Origin: Sesamum alatum
Lineage: Eukaryota > Streptophyta > Magnoliopsida > Lamiales > Pedaliaceae
Reading direction: 5' to 3'
Assembly: GCA_034509735.1 (NCBI GenBank)
Contig: JACGWO010000004.1
Location: forward strand, 15,729,395 to 15,793,394
Length of the DNA stretch: 64,000 nucleotides
Shown here: in pieces, positions 1 to 12,249 of the stretch
How the letters are laid out: every line of letters begins with the position of its first letter
How positions within the stretch are numbered: the stretch's first letter is position 1
Notes under the pieces: model-generated
Told to the model about the DNA's origin: nothing
What the model saw: the letters and a program-made list of their open reading frames with translations, nothing else
Database searches by the model: none
Translations under genes and position numbers: made by a program

Positions 1-630
1 TCGAAGAAATGGGGATCCAACAGAATTTTCCTTCAATAGCCCACCCGCAGGCTAACGGGCAGGTCGAGATAGTAAATAGAATCATAATGCATTATTTAAA
101 AAAAGAAACTTGAGGGGCTCAAAGGTAACTGTGCTGACGAATTACCCAGAGTATTATGGTCTTATCGCATGACTCTGAAAACTGCTAAGGGGAAACCCCT
201 CTTTGTATAGTTTATAGTTCAGAATCAGTGATTCCTGCAGTTATCGGGGTACAATCAACCAGAGTAGAAATGTATGATGATACAAAAATTGAAAAACAAC
301 ACGAGATGGATGTAATCCAATTACTAGAGAAAAGAGAAGCTACATAGGTAACAATCCTCAGGTATAAAAAACAGATGGAGAAGATGTACAACAAGAAAGT
401 CAAAAGTAGAGCCTTTCAGGTGGGAGATTTAGTGCTGAAAAAACTTGAAGCTTGCAAGAACATTGGGAAAATTGGACCCAAATTGGGAAGGTCCCTTCAA
501 GGTAGTGGAATTAGCAAAGAATGGGGCATATTGCTGGCAAGGCTTATCTAGAAGAGATCTCCCACGACCTTGGAACACTCAAAAGTTTAGATGGTTTTAT
601 CCATAAAGAACATTTATCTACTGAAAAGTT
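1..630 (+). pseudogene. Ty3/gypsy (Tat-like) pol remnant: integrase core end and C-terminal domain
   Basis: Three-frame reading gives the integrase signature HPQANGQVE near 40-68, where the transposon protein recognises and inserts into host DNA. It is followed by the C-terminal module with FQVGDLVLKKLEA (about 417-455) and WEGPFKV (about 487-508). These are typical of plant Ty3/gypsy integrase tails. The frame breaks several times, with stops near 111 and 213, so no product is expected. It starts before the window, so only the 3' end of pol is visible. The neighbours to the right (tandem repeats, antisense ORF, polypurine tract, LTR) are in the order seen in Tat-lineage elements. The lineage call is inference; the gypsy integrase call is secure. 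Confidence 0.85.
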
Positions 631-689
631 GTAAAATGATTTAAAGAAAGATGACTTGTTTTTATCTACGTTTTATAATAGCATGATAC

Positions 690-1000
690 ATGTCTGAGAA
701 AGATCTTCAACACGCAAAATTTTTGAAAAAGACATCCAAATCTAAAGTGTCTGAGAAAGACCCTGTCTGAAAAAACATTGAAATCTAAAGTATCGGAGAA
801 AGACGTTCAAATCTAAAGTGTCTGAGAAAGATATTGTCTGAAAAAGACCTTCAAATTCAAAATGTTTGAAAAAGGCGCAGGTTCGAAAGAGACCTTCAAA
901 TTCAAAATGTCTAAAAAAGATATTATCTTAAAAAGACCTACAAATTCAAATTATCTGAAAAAGACCTTCAAATTTAAAATGTTCCGAAAAAGACCCTCCA
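690..1000 (+). repeat. A-rich imperfect tandem repeat in the 3' untranslated part of the Tat element
   Basis: The phrase GTCTGAAAAAGACCTTCAAA and close variants recur about eight to ten times at spacings of roughly 28-35 bases. Weaker copies run on to about 1240. Tat-lineage retrotransposons often carry tandem arrays between pol and the 3' LTR, which fits the context. No coding capacity is seen. The stretch from 1000 to 1690 shows nothing else recognisable. Confidence 0.75.
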
Positions 1001-1696
1001 TTCAAGATGCGTAAAGAAGGCATTATCTACAAGAAACCTTAGAAGGTCAGATTGTCTGCAAAAGACATAGATCTAGAAAAGACCTTTACAACTTAAGATA
1101 TTTGAGGATGATGCTTAAAACCCAGAGATGTCTGAAAAAGACGAAGACCTCGCCACTTGAGTAATAAACAACACAACGTATAACAAGACATTCCAGCCTA
1201 AAACTTCAAGTGGGCTCTTGAAAAAGAAGTCTGAAAAAGACTTCATAACTTACGGAAGGAGAGAAAGAACAGAACCACATTGTTGGATTCCTAGTTCTAA
1301 TACTCATAAGATCCAATCATTTGAATTTGAATGTCTGGGGGAAGTAAGGATCATGAGAGACCCCTAGACTAAATTAAGAATTTTCTATGACAAGGGCGTA
1401 GCCTAAAAGAACTGAGGCAACAACTATCAAACAGACATTCATGCACTTAAAATGCAGCAGAAACATCAGAAGTAATAAAGATACCACAAATACATGATCG
1501 ATGCAAAAACAAAATAGGTAATATAAAATTGTGTCAAGGCACATACGCCTAGCTGATTGCAAATAATTCAAGGGCACACAGGCCTAACCAGCAACATCAA
1601 AAATTGTCCAGGGGCACACATTCCCAATGAAAAGTATTCAAATTGTCTTAAGGCACACAGGCCTACCACAAACAACATGGCATGTAAAGTCAGCAC

Positions 1697-2140
1697 TCAG
1701 AAGGGAGGGGTGGGGACATCCACCTCTGTATTATTTCGAGCATCTCCTTCATTATCAGATGGGAGAGGAATATTACCATGACCAGTTGGTTGTGAGGAGG
1801 GCTCCCTTACCTTGGCTAGAGTATCAGAAGGAGTACCACCGTCTATTGGGGTGAAGCGAGTGTTCATGATGAATGGGTCCATGGACTGGGGAGGCAGAAG
1901 TGAGTAGAACTCATTGTGGATGGGCACATCGATCACCTTACCCTCATCTTCATAAGACTTTAAGCTCTCATCCTTGCCTAATTCTAATTGGGAAACATCA
2001 AAATCTTCTTTGAAACCTTTGGGATGCTGGATTTGTTCAAGTAGCTACTAACTCAATGAAGACCTTCAAATCAATAATAGCATCGAACACTAGAGATTCC
2101 AAGAATGCCTTGGCTCTCCAGGCATGTATGCTGCACCAAA
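1697..2140 (-). pseudogene. Remnant of an antisense additional ORF of a Tat gypsy element
   Basis: On the minus strand a frame from about 2140 down to 1697 reads as an acidic, partly helical protein tail. Recognisable pieces are AWRAKAFLESLVFDAII, then GFKEDFDVSQLEL, then a Pro/Ser/Asp-rich C-terminus ending TEVDVPTPPF. The start codon seen at 1936 is internal; an upstream stop near 2040 breaks the frame. The style matches the C-terminal part of the antisense ORF found in Tat elements between pol and the 3' LTR, and this fragment sits in that place. Function is unknown. I infer the relationship from position and composition, not from a database match. Confidence 0.45.
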
Positions 2141-2589
2141 TGACGGTAGTTATTTGATAAGTAAAAGTCCTTACTCATTGCTCTGCACCAGCTAATTGAG
2201 CCACCCGCATATCGTAACTTTGGAACCAAAGAGAGTAAAGTGAGGGAAGGATATGAAAGGCTGCCATGTAGTCGGAGCAGAGCATTTAAGTGTGCAATTG
2301 AGCTTTGGAATCGAGAAACTTATTGCGAATATCAATTTCTATTGGATAAAAGCCCGCCAGAAGCACCAAACGCTGACACCTGTACGGACATGATCAATGG
2401 CGTGCAAGAGTCACTTTGTTGACGTGGTGAATTTTCACATTTCAAACACTGATGACGCCACAATGAGTTTGGAGCCAAAAATTGACTAAGTAACAATGTA
2501 CAGATTGACTTCCAAAGGTGACTAAGCACAGAAGCAACTTGAAGGTCACTTTGATTCTACTTACCAAGCCTTGACCATCAAACCTTGAT

Positions 2590-2604
2590 AAGTCGGGGGA
2601 CTTC
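2590..2604 (+). promoter_or_regulatory. Polypurine tract of the Tat element
   Basis: The G-rich run AAGTCGGGGGACTTC lies just before a TG that opens the presumed 3' LTR. This is the usual place for the primer site for plus-strand DNA synthesis during reverse transcription. Confidence 0.5.
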
Positions 2605-5300
2605 TGATGTGGGATATTCAGGATATACCTAGGATACCGTCACGCTCATATTAAAGACCTCATTGACAAGGGCTCCAGATTGATCCATAGTAGGGGCACC
2701 TGAGCTTAAGGTCACTCAAAAGATGTCCCTGATAATTTACATAAGTCCGGAGGTAATGCAGAGACTTGTATACCTAGCGCATAGGATGGCCGTCCTTCAC
2801 TATCATTGTACCGACCACTTTTTGCAGTAGTGCAACTTTTGTCTGCCTGGACCACACCTGTAACTGTTGTTGTAGATATGCGCAGTGTTAGGATAGGTGA
2901 CCAGAAAGCTAATAGATTAGGCGTTTTGTAACCTATTTGACACTTGATGTAATGTAATATTATTTGATGAATAAAATGAGTATTCGTCACCAATGGTGCC
3001 TTCTTTGTTGTGCTCATTTTACATATGCTAAAATATTATTTTACTTATATCGCAACAAAGCCCACAGACCACGATTAATAACTCATGCAGTTGGGCCACG
3101 CATTGGATGGTGGTCATGAAACCAAACTGATCAAGAGTTGGGTCTGAAACGTTCCAAGTCGAGGACCTCAAGACAAGGCATCGAGAGTCCTATGGAGACT
3201 TTAATCAAGAGTCGTGTTCATTGGATGAGTGCCATGTTTCATCGGCGACAGGCGTTGGACGCCTACACGATCTTGATGGGTTGGTCGACTGGGGTCGAGC
3301 CAACTGGAATGACTCACGGGGATCATCATATGAAGCCTTGGAGGCTGGATTGGTATGGTTGGATTTCCCCAGTTCCATTAGTAAGGGAGTAGTCCTCAGA
3401 CTTGAGGAACCATGGCAGTCACGTGCACAGGACGCCTATGTCTTGGATCTGGCGAGAGGTGATCATTCTGTAAGATGATCATTATAAGTCTTGTCCAGTG
3501 TAGTCGGAATGTGTAGCGAGGACGGTGGGTTTCAAAGAAGAGGTTCCGTCCCCTGCCAGTATGTGGCAGAGGTATCTCCTATGCACTCGGAGACACGTTC
3601 ATGCTGTTTAAAGCTGTGGCCACAGTGGTTGGTCGAACAGGGAATGATTTCCTGTGTCAACGCAATGAGGCATGCGTAGTCTCGAGTATTAAGCATAGAT
3701 GCCTAGTCAAGGATGGGAACCGACGCCCAATTCCATACCCTAGACTAAGGCCAGGAGACGGTAGACGGAAGGACCGTACCCATATGGAATCGGTGCCTAA
3801 ATGTTCACGCCAACATTCACCTAGTCTCTAGTGCCATGGACCATTGCTAGACGGCCACCAATGGTAACGGTCACTTGTGGGACACGGGCCTAAGTCTAGC
3901 TGAGGGTGAACCTAAAGGGTCACACACAAATAACCGAGAAGGCTGAGAGATTGACTTGGAGTCAATCTCGAAGGATGAATAAGTAATTGGATTAGATAAG
4001 GGATTGTCCATTGGATGGACGGGCTGAAAATGTATCGGGCCCTCATTTAATCGGTAAATAGGATTTATCGATTAAATATGGAAAGTTGAGATGTTGGATC
4101 TTTTGATTGGATTAAAAGATCAACGGGGATTGTTTAAATGGGCATTAGATTAAATTGAATTTAATTTTGGGTTCGTCATAATTGGATTACGATAAAACCC
4201 GGTCCATTAAATTTTGACCCGAGAGGAGAATTAATTCCTATTTTGGAATAGGAAAAAGTTGGCTTCTTCCCTAAATAAGCATGGCCGAAAATGCTACCTT
4301 GGAGGGAGCAAAATTCGGCCATGTTGGATGCTAGGTGGTAGTTGACTTGTCTCTTTTGGTAAGAGACAAATCAACTCCAATCAAGCTCTTCCCTTTTGGT
4401 ATGATTTGTTCATACCTTAAAAGTTGGTAGGCTTGATTGAAGAATTAATGGTGATTGATTGGGATGTATCTAGACATCCTTGGATGAACCTAGACACATT
4501 CTAATAACCACATTAATTATGTATATATATGAGAATATACTAACACCTATGCAAGAGATTCACAATTCATCGTTTCTAAAAAAAAGAACAAAAAAAGTCG
4601 GCCACTCCTCTCTCTCAAACTTTCGGCCCCCCTCTCTCCCTCTTACTAGTGTTCTTCATTTGATCTTGGATCACAAGGAAGAAAAACTAAGTTTAAGAAG
4701 AACACTAATCCATAGTGTTTATCTTCTTAAACCGATTCCTTCTAAACTCGTTTTCTTCTAGAAAGGAAAACGTGAGTTTCTTCCGGTGTGGTGTGGATCA
4801 CCTTTGGAGAGTTCATACGTTCGAACTTGGTGGACATTTCGAAGAATGAACAAAGCAAGTAGCCGCACACACGTGAAAACTACAGAGGTAACGGTTAATT
4901 ACGCTTTCGTAGATTTCTACTTCATCTCTGCCCTATGTACGATATGTGCTTTATGTTGTTACATCCTACACCGAACCCCCGGTTGAGCACCCAAGGGTAC
5001 ACCCCTTGAGATTGTGTTTATTTATTTATTTAAATTTATGTATTTTTCATGCTTCTCGCTTCCGCTCGCGCTCCCGGGCGGATTCGCTTGTCCTTCATGC
5101 AGTCCATTGCATGCCAATGTTCTAGGATACACATGTAATCGTACAATCCACCCTCATCTATAAATATAGACACTCCAGCAATAGGTATAACTTTTGCCTC
5201 ACCAACATTGCTCTTATCTTTGTAGATACTTTCGTTATACACTGGCTTGAGCATCGGAGTGCCTATGCTGGAGATCCCTCCGGCTTGACCCTAATGCGAT
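2605..5300 (+). mobile_element. 3' LTR of the Tat element, split by a solo LTR
   Basis: The LTR opens at 2605 (TGATGTGGGATATT), is interrupted at 2886-5097 by a solo family-A LTR, and resumes at 5098. The distal part holds a TATA-like TATAAATATAG (about 5159-5169) and the phrase CTTGAGCATCGGAGTGCC (about 5246), typical of the region around the transcript start of plant gypsy LTRs. A closely similar phrase occurs in the 3' LTR of the second Tat element near 23200. The right border is uncertain by about 50 bases. Confidence 0.6.
2886..5097 (+). mobile_element. Solo LTR, family A (copia type), copy 1
   Basis: It begins TGTTAGGATAGGTGACC and ends TCCTTCA. It is flanked by CGCAG (2881-2885) and TGCAG (5098-5102), a 4/5 match to a five-base target duplication. 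No internal coding region lies beside it, so it is best explained as a solo LTR left by recombination between two LTRs. It is 2212 bases long. Diagnostic stretches shared with the two other copies here are GAATAAAATGAGTATT near 2967, the AAGTCGAGGACCTC motif near 3157, CTAGTGCCATGGACCATTGC near 3828, and GAGCACCCAAGG near 4985. Several short ORFs inside it are chance. Confidence 0.8.
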
Positions 5301-5409
5301 CTTGTTTTGTATGCCTTCTATTGATCGTTGGGCATTCATATGAGCATCAGGGTAGGCAGAATACCTTTACCTTTACTATAACACCAGTAAACACTTACCT
5401 TCATCTCTG

Positions 5410-7640
5410 AGATACAACATAAGTAAATACACAGACTTGGCATGCTAGACTAGGTCATATATTCCATGACAGGATTAAAAAGTTGGTAGAATCTAAGAAT
5501 CTTGATATAGAGGATTTAGACTGCCTTTTGACTTGCGAATGTTCTCTACAAGGAAAAATGACCCCAAAGTCCTTTGTTGGACAAAGTAGTCTTGCCAAGG
5601 TTCTGTTCAATTTTATCCATAAAGATGTTTACGGGCCATTCTCGACTCAGCCCAGAGGAGGGTTCAACTTCTTCATAACCTTTATTGACGGTTGATCGTG
5701 GTATGGTTATGTTAACTTAGTGAAGTACAACTCTAAAGCTTTCGAAATGTTTAAGGAGTTCAGACTTGAAGTAGAGAGCCAAGCTGGTTGCAAAATCAAA
5801 GTCATTCGACCAGATCGAGTGGAGAGTATTTAAGTGGCATTTTCTTGGGTTACTTAAAAAAGAATAGGATTCTCTTTCGATGGACTCCTCCTAGAATGCC
5901 ACAACTTAATGGCATTTTTAGGAGGAATCGAACCCTATTGGACATGGTTCAGTCCATGATGAGTTTTACTCTACGCACTTGAGACGACTGCCAAGTTACT
6001 GAACATAGGACTATATAGACAGTTGCCCAGACTCCATATGAGATATGGCATAAGCAAGCCTTCTTCCCATATATACCTAGCATATGGGAAAGTCCCGCGA
6101 ACTTCAATAGACTAGTGGGAGATCTCAATAGACTAGTGGGAGATAAATTGGATTCAAGATCTAGGTTATGCAGGTTTGTTGGGTATCCGAAGAAAACTGC
6201 AGGAAACTTCTTCAATGATTCCTCAAAACAAAAGGTATTTATTTTGAGAAATATAGTGTTTCTAAAAAGAAGGTTTTCCATCGAATACTCAATGAGAGGA
6301 GTTGTTTCTTGGAGATTCAAGCAAAGCAACCTCTCAAGTAGAAGTGACTCCATCATCAACTCTAAAGGTTCCTTCTAACGATACAAAAACCCTCCAAAGG
6401 TCATCTGGAATATCTCTTCCGCTTGAGAAATAAGGTATGGTAGGATTGACTAATCAGCTATATAATGATCCAAGGATGTTTGGAGATGCGGTGTCCGACA
6501 TTGATTCGAGAAAATGGCTTTAGTCCATGAGACCTGAAATGTACACCACGTATTCCAACAAGGTTCGTAGATCCACCTAATGGTATTAGGCCCGTGGGGT
6601 GCAACTGGGTCTACAAAAGAAAACTAAGGGCGGATGGGAAGATAATGACCTTCAAGGCATGGCCAACGATAAAGGTTATATTAAAAAACTCAGAGTGGAT
6701 TTTGAGTAAACCTATTCGCCGACAGCCATGACCAGATGTATTGGGATCTTAATTTGCATAGTAGAGTATTATGACTACGAAATATGACAAATGAATGTGA
6801 AAAACATGTTCTTCAACGGCTCTATTGATGAAGAGATCTATATGGATTCTACATCATGGGCATCAAGATCTATAGAGATAAATCTAGAGGATGTTAGGAT
6901 TGACCTAATCCTCATATGTCAAAAAAGTCTTCAAAAAGTTCATGATGCAGAGTTCAAACAAGGTTTCCTTCATATGAAGCATGGAGTAAAGTGCTCCAAG
7001 AATCAATCTCCTAAGATTGATTGGGAGATCAAGAGAATGTCTGACATTGTCTATGCCTCCCTGTTGGCACCTTGTAGTATGCTATCCAGTGTATGAGACC
7101 TGATGTAGCGCATGCTCGGAGTGTCACGAGACGCTATAAGGCACGTGCTAGTGATCAATACTAGATTACCGTCAAGACTGTCCTTAAGTACTTGAGAAGA
7201 ACTAAAAATTTGTTCTTAGTATACGAGAATGGAGAACTGATATTGAAACGGTATAGTCATGCCAACTTCCAATCGGACGTAGATGATACCAAATTTTAGT
7301 CCGATTAGGTATTTAAGCTTAATGGATGAGTAGTTGCTTGGAAGAGTTTCAAGCAAGACACTATAACTGACTCCACTGCTAAAGTTGAATATGTAGCAAC
7401 TTTGGAAGCTGCTAATGAGGTAGTTTGTATGAAAAACTACACCCAAAAGTTGGGTATGGTACCTAGCATTGCTGAACCCGTAGTTGTGTATTGTGATAAC
7501 AATAAGGAGATTGCGCAAAAAAAGGAACCAAGATCTCATTACAAGGCCAAACACATCCTCAAACTCTACCATCTGATCCGAGAGATGGTAGGAAGAGGTG
7601 ACATCCGGGTGGATCACATTGCATAAGTGGAAAACATGGA
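5410..7640 (+). pseudogene. Ty1/copia pol remnant (integrase, reverse transcriptase, RNase H)
   Basis: Reading across frames gives copia domains in the normal order. The pre-integrase motif WHARLGHI is near 5437-5458. QGKMTPKSFVGQ is near 5550, and the integrase core with VYGPF and FITFIDG is near 5630-5695. RLVGDKLDSRS and CRFVGYP follow near 6128-6190, then the post-integrase region. Reverse transcriptase has CNWVYKRKLRADGK (6603) and NVKNMFFNG (6794), where the usual first aspartate is replaced by asparagine. RNase H runs STAKVEYVA (7372) to KHILKLYHLIRE (7549). Stops and frameshifts are many. A 21-base unit is duplicated in tandem at 6103-6145. The gag and 5' LTR are missing, so it is 5'-truncated. 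The 3' LTR starts at 7749. Wording of the motifs is close to the copia fragment at 50.1 kb, so both belong to one lineage. Confidence 0.88.
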
Positions 7641-7748
7641 AGACCCATTAGTTGGGTGATTGCCTATTTCACAAATTGTCCATACTCAAAATCTTGAGAA
7701 GATGGGCTTGAAGAGTATGAGTGATTGACTTTAAGGTCAAGTAGAAGA

Positions 7749-8000
7749 TTGTTAGTATATGTGACTAGAAGCCAGTTAGTTGGTATTTTGTAATCTAGTG
7801 TTAATGATCTTATTCGGTATAATGTTAAATATCATGAATATAGTTTATTCTTTGGTCACCTTGTTGTGTTATTTATGTTATTAATGCATTTCAAGGACAA
7901 AACCCACTGACCTGTTAAACAATAAAGTTGGGTTGCGTATTTGATGACGACTATGATACCAACTTATGAGGGTTGGACTGAGACATCCCTAATCGAGAAC
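7749..8000 (+). mobile_element. Copia 3' LTR, piece 1
   Basis: The LTR opens TGTTAGTATATGTGACTAG right after the purine-rich GTAGAAGAT, just past the copia pol. Its layout parallels family-A LTRs but at clearly lower identity, so it is a related subfamily. It stops at 8000, where a CACTA terminus begins. Confidence 0.75.
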
Positions 8001-9003
8001 CACTACAGAAAAATATGCTTTTGCTACAATGCTGAAATTGTAGCGAATGACCAAAATTTGTAGTGAAAAGGCTTTTGCTACAATTTTGCTACGAATTTTG
8101 GGCGTAGGGACGAAGGGTGTAGCAAATGCTTCACTACGCATTCGTAGCGAAAAGTTGTTTGCTACGAAAAAATCGCTTTTTGTTATGATGTCCTTCTCGT
8201 AGCAAAAGGTTGGCTTTTATTACAATCTTTTGCTACGTTGTTCGTGTCGTAGCCAGTATGACAATTTGCTATGAGAAAATAGCTTTTGTTACGAATTCAA
8301 ATTCGATGCAAAAACACCAAAAGAACAAGAAAAAATTATAATCTTTCTTTCCGGAGCTCTATTTGTAGCAATAACATCTTATATTAACTTTTGTTACGAC
8401 CATTTTGCCATAGTAATAAAATTAAATTTGATTTTGCATTTTTGCAATTACCTTGATGTATTTTCATTATTTATTATGTGTATTTTTTTTATAATTTTAT
8501 ATTAATAGTTTAAAGTATTATTAAATTATCATAAGATAACTTGCACATGATATATAACAAAAATATTTTAAACAGTGAATAACACAATTAGTCAACGTGC
8601 ATATTACTAGCATATATTACAACTAATATATTTGCATATCGAATAACATGCATATGTTAACTGACAAAAAGTAGCATATTCCAATTCCATCATGTACAAA
8701 CCCTTACACTAACTACATAATTGTGCAAATGACATTTCACAATACTTAACCATGGTCATTAGACAATCAACAACCTCAAAGTTGCATACTAAAACGCATC
8801 ATATATACATACGGTAGACAAAAGATAGGTTCTCATCTTGTTCAAATCTCCATAACCTGAAATATTATAACCATAAAATCCATAAATACAGGTAAGAAGA
8901 AAAAGTGTACAAAGTTGCATGTTGAAAGGAAAGAGGGCTTTTCTTAGGTTCACAAACTCCCAATAAACACATTTGTTAATAGCTTATCTAATAATAGTAA
9001 CAT

Positions 9004-9756
9004 CTTTACTCAGTCGTTGTTACTTCTCATTAGGAATGTAAGCTTTCCCAACATACACCTTCACAGATCTAGGTGGAACTCTCTCTTGGCCAATCGTACC
9101 AACAACACCACCTTCAACAACTACTTTTTAGGGATTTGATGACAAAATAAATGAACTCGTGCTCCAATCTGCATTTAAAATAGTCCGATAATAATTTGAT
9201 CGTCTTTGGTACATTAACATTGAGCCTTACACATTTATTCTTTAAAGACACTTTCAAAGTAATATACTTACATTAAAAGCCTTAGTAAAATCAACAATAA
9301 GTTTTCCTTTTATCGCTCTTTCATCAGCCATCTGCATTAAATGAAACATAAAAATTAAAGCAATAGAGAGACTTAATTAAAAAGAAAATAACATTTAGTT
9401 ACGTACTTAAGTAGTCGTTAGTGACAGAGAAGATACTGTAGGAGCTGACTTATGAGCACTTCCAACTTCTAGCTTAGTGAAGTTAGCTTCTTCTTTTCTA
9501 ACTTTAACTGTTCTTTCTCATTATTGAATTCATTTTGCATTTGTTTCATTTTTTCTCTTTCCTCCAGGAGTCCATCCTTAAGCATTTTTAATTCTTTTTT
9601 TTTTTCGTGAACAAAACTCATGGATGCAATTATATTTTCAATTTTTCGCTTATCTGTTCTTCCTGTCATTTTTTTGTATTTCTCCTCTCTTATTGCATTC
9701 TTGAAAATTTGCTCCTTAAATCCCTTGTTTCTTTCTGACTCCGGCTTCTTAGACAA
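9004..9756 (-). pseudogene. Coiled-coil coding remnant inside the CACTA element, three exon-like blocks
   Basis: On the minus strand, 9756-9469 encodes a 95-residue stretch starting MSKKPESERNKG with strongly heptad-like charge (KLKEEREKMKQMQ style), a predicted coiled coil. Exon-like pieces follow downstream. One at about 9332-9270 reads MADERAIKGKLIVDFTKAFN. One at about 9130-9035 reads VVEGGVVGTIGQERVPP, then SVKVYVGKAYIPNEK and a stop. Spacing suggests introns of 80-150 bases. This resembles the second, DNA-binding-type protein of plant CACTA elements, which often ends in a coiled coil. I cannot confirm the family without a search. Confidence 0.4.
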
Positions 9757-9794
9757 CTAAGAAGTATAACATCATTCAAATAAATGAATTATGT

Positions 9795-10090
9795 TTAAAC
9801 TGCTGCAGAAAAACAGAAATTTTTCTGCAACAAAATTTTTTACAGAAATCCAGTTTTTTCTGCAAGAAATTATGTGTTTCTGTTGCAGAAAAACAAAAAA
9901 AATTTCTGTAGCAGAAAAATTTTCAGAAATCCAATTTTTCTGCACAGAAATTATGTTTTTCTGCTGCAGAAAAATAGAAAATTTTCTGCAGCAGAAAAAT
10001 TAGATTTAATTTGCAGAAATCCATGTGGTGTAATGAAGACATTGGATTTAATTGCAGAAAAATTAGATTTAATGAAGACATTGCTTCTTG
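9795..10090 (+). repeat. Self-complementary CTGCAG/AGAAAAATT repeat cluster
   Basis: Units such as TTTCTGCAGCAGAAAAATT and CAGAAATCCAATTTTTCTG recur about ten times in both orientations. Because CTGCAG is palindromic and is flanked by complementary T and A runs, single strands could form a series of short hairpins. Two short ORFs here are by-products. Confidence 0.75.
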
Positions 10091-10999
10091 GAAACATTTA
10101 CCTATCTTCCTAGCAATTTTCTATCAAATAACATAGAAATAATCATATAATATTCTTTACATTCTTAGGTTAAATGGTACATGTGGTGTAAATTTACCCT
10201 TGTGCAATTTTAAAAATTCCAGCAGCTTCAATCAAGAGAAATCCGGCTTTAGCTGCTGAGAAGTTAGTTGTGCTAGACAAATTTGAAATATAGATGCAAT
10301 AATTCAGAAAACTAGCACTTATAACTTGTATGTAAGAAAATAGCATAAGAATATAATTGAGCTAGCAATGAAAAAGATAAGCATACCTATGCCTAATATT
10401 TCCTCACATATCTCATCAAACGAATCCTATCTAAATATCAAAAAAACCAAAAGATTTATCTCAAATCAATAGTTTAGTACACAAAAATATACAAGTATAT
10501 TGATGTATATGGGGTTTGATAATTTGTTCTGAATTTTCTTTCATCTGCCTCATAGGCATGATATAATGAAGACTGAATTTGATCACTCAATTTACTATGT
10601 AAGAAAGTATAGGGACCTATTCACAGCAAAAATTCCTAATAGATAAAACATATTCTTGTCCTTCTTGGTAATAGGCCTTCAAAGATTAATAATTCAATGC
10701 ACTGAATAATCCACAAACAAAGAAAAATGGAGTATTTCAGCAAGTAACCGAAATTGAAAAATTCATACAAGTCTCAAAATTTGATAAAATTGGTAGAAAA
10801 TGTCACAGACAAAAGCAAAAAGGAAGCATTCAAAAGGAGATCTTTTAATGTAGGCTACAAGGATTTTCATTTTCTTGCAATTTTAAAAACTACAATAGCT
10901 CACATATGTTTCAACAACCAAACAAAAAATAAACTCCCTTGGAAAAAAAAAATATGTGGTAATAAATCCGCCATACTAAGGGGTAATACCTAGATCTTT

Positions 11000-11803
11000 T
11001 AGTAGTTTTCTTTGTATGGTACGCAGAGTTAAGGATTCATATCAATTTCACATATTCGCTAGTCCCATGAACCATTGCTAGAAGAACACTCATGGTAACG
11101 AGTATTCTTCGATTAGTATATTAATCAAGAGTGATTAATTGAATATTATTCGATTAATCTAGAGGAAGTTAGTTGTCGGATTAAATTGCATATGTGATAC
11201 AGGCCCAACTTTAGCTGAAGATGGACATATAAGGGTCCACACAGAACACTAACGATTGTGGGAAATCAATTGGATAATTAATTATGAAAGAAAGTGAGTA
11301 ATAATTTAAAGGAGTTTAAATTAACATTTGAATAATTGAATTATTCAATTGAGTTCCTACATGATAGGAAGTCCAAAGTGTTAATTAATTGGATTAATTA
11401 AATATTATGCTTTTAAGATTAATTAATTTGATCAATTAGTCTTAGGCCCAAGAATTAAATAAATATTTGATTTGGGATTGAAATTAATTAACTGGATCAA
11501 TTAATTACTAATTCAAAATAAAAGTGTATTTAATTGAAATTGTGGTCAAATCTCAATAAACCCTCAAGGGACCACAAAGACCTACTATATATTAAAGGCC
11601 CTTGATAAAGGCTTGTATCCTCATGAGTTGAGTTTACCTACCCTTGACTTGAAGCAAGCCACTCCCTCTATATATAGAGAGAGTGGTTGGCATTAGTAGG
11701 AACTTGCAAGTCGTGTGTATCTATATTTCTATTCCTCACTCTCTTCTATTTCTCTGCTTTCTAAGAGTTGTATCTCTTTTCATTCTTCTCCAGAACTTGA
11801 AAC
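11000..11803 (+). mobile_element. Copia 3' LTR, piece 2
   Basis: From about 11040 the order of motifs follows the family-A LTR: CTAGTCCCATGAACCATTGC matches CTAGTGCCATGGACCATTGC at 3828, and CTTTAGCTGAAGATGGACA matches CTAGCTGAGGGTGAACC near 3896. CTATATATAGAGAGAGTGG (near 11670) could be its TATA region. It stops where CACTACAAGG begins at 11804. I read it as the continuation of the LTR that breaks off at 8000. The left border is uncertain. Confidence 0.6.
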
Positions 11804-12249
11804 CACTACAAGGAATAACGTAATAGTAACGATACATATTCCTTCCAAGCTGAAGTAGATTAGTATCGAATTTAGCAAGAAAAATGTTTATTTGCTAATT
11901 AGCTAGACACTAATTTAGTTTCAAATTTGTTCGTTACTGATTTTGCTACAAATTGACTAATGAAAATATTTGTTGCTAATCAACAAGTAATATTTTTGTT
12001 CCTGATCACAACAAGGAATAAATTCACTGATGATTTTGTTACATCAGTATTTAAATATTAAAAAAAATCTAATTATTTAGCATGGTATATATCCGCTGCT
12101 AATAGTAATTATAATATTAAATTTCAATTAATCCTCAAAATATTTTTTCGTTGCTAATTTCGTTACTAAAAACAATTTTAATTTTTTAAAAATCCTCAAA
12201 TTAAATTATTTTAAATTTTACCTAATTGATCAATTAAAAATAGTAGTAA

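Larger units (their letters stand above)
8001..10995 (-). mobile_element. CACTA (En/Spm) transposon, left end and body, right end lost
   Basis: It begins with CACTACAGAAAAATATGC, the CACTA terminal signature. The next 400 bases are packed with subterminal motifs in both directions (TTTTGCTACAA, TGTAGCAAA, TTCGTAGCG), the binding-site arrangement typical of this superfamily. The interior is AT-rich with a coiled-coil coding remnant on the minus strand. No matching TGTAGTG end is found before LTR sequence resumes near 11000, so the right side has been deleted or rearranged. Strand is given from the coding remnant. Confidence 0.7.

Noticed and set aside
1557..1936. Overlapping plus-strand ORFs at 1557-1854
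   Set aside because: They are opposite the better-supported antisense Tat ORF remnant and have no recognisable motifs.
3138..3831. Several plus-strand ORFs of 60-85 codons
   Set aside because: They lie inside the solo LTR, and matching stretches in the other two LTR copies do not keep the frames.
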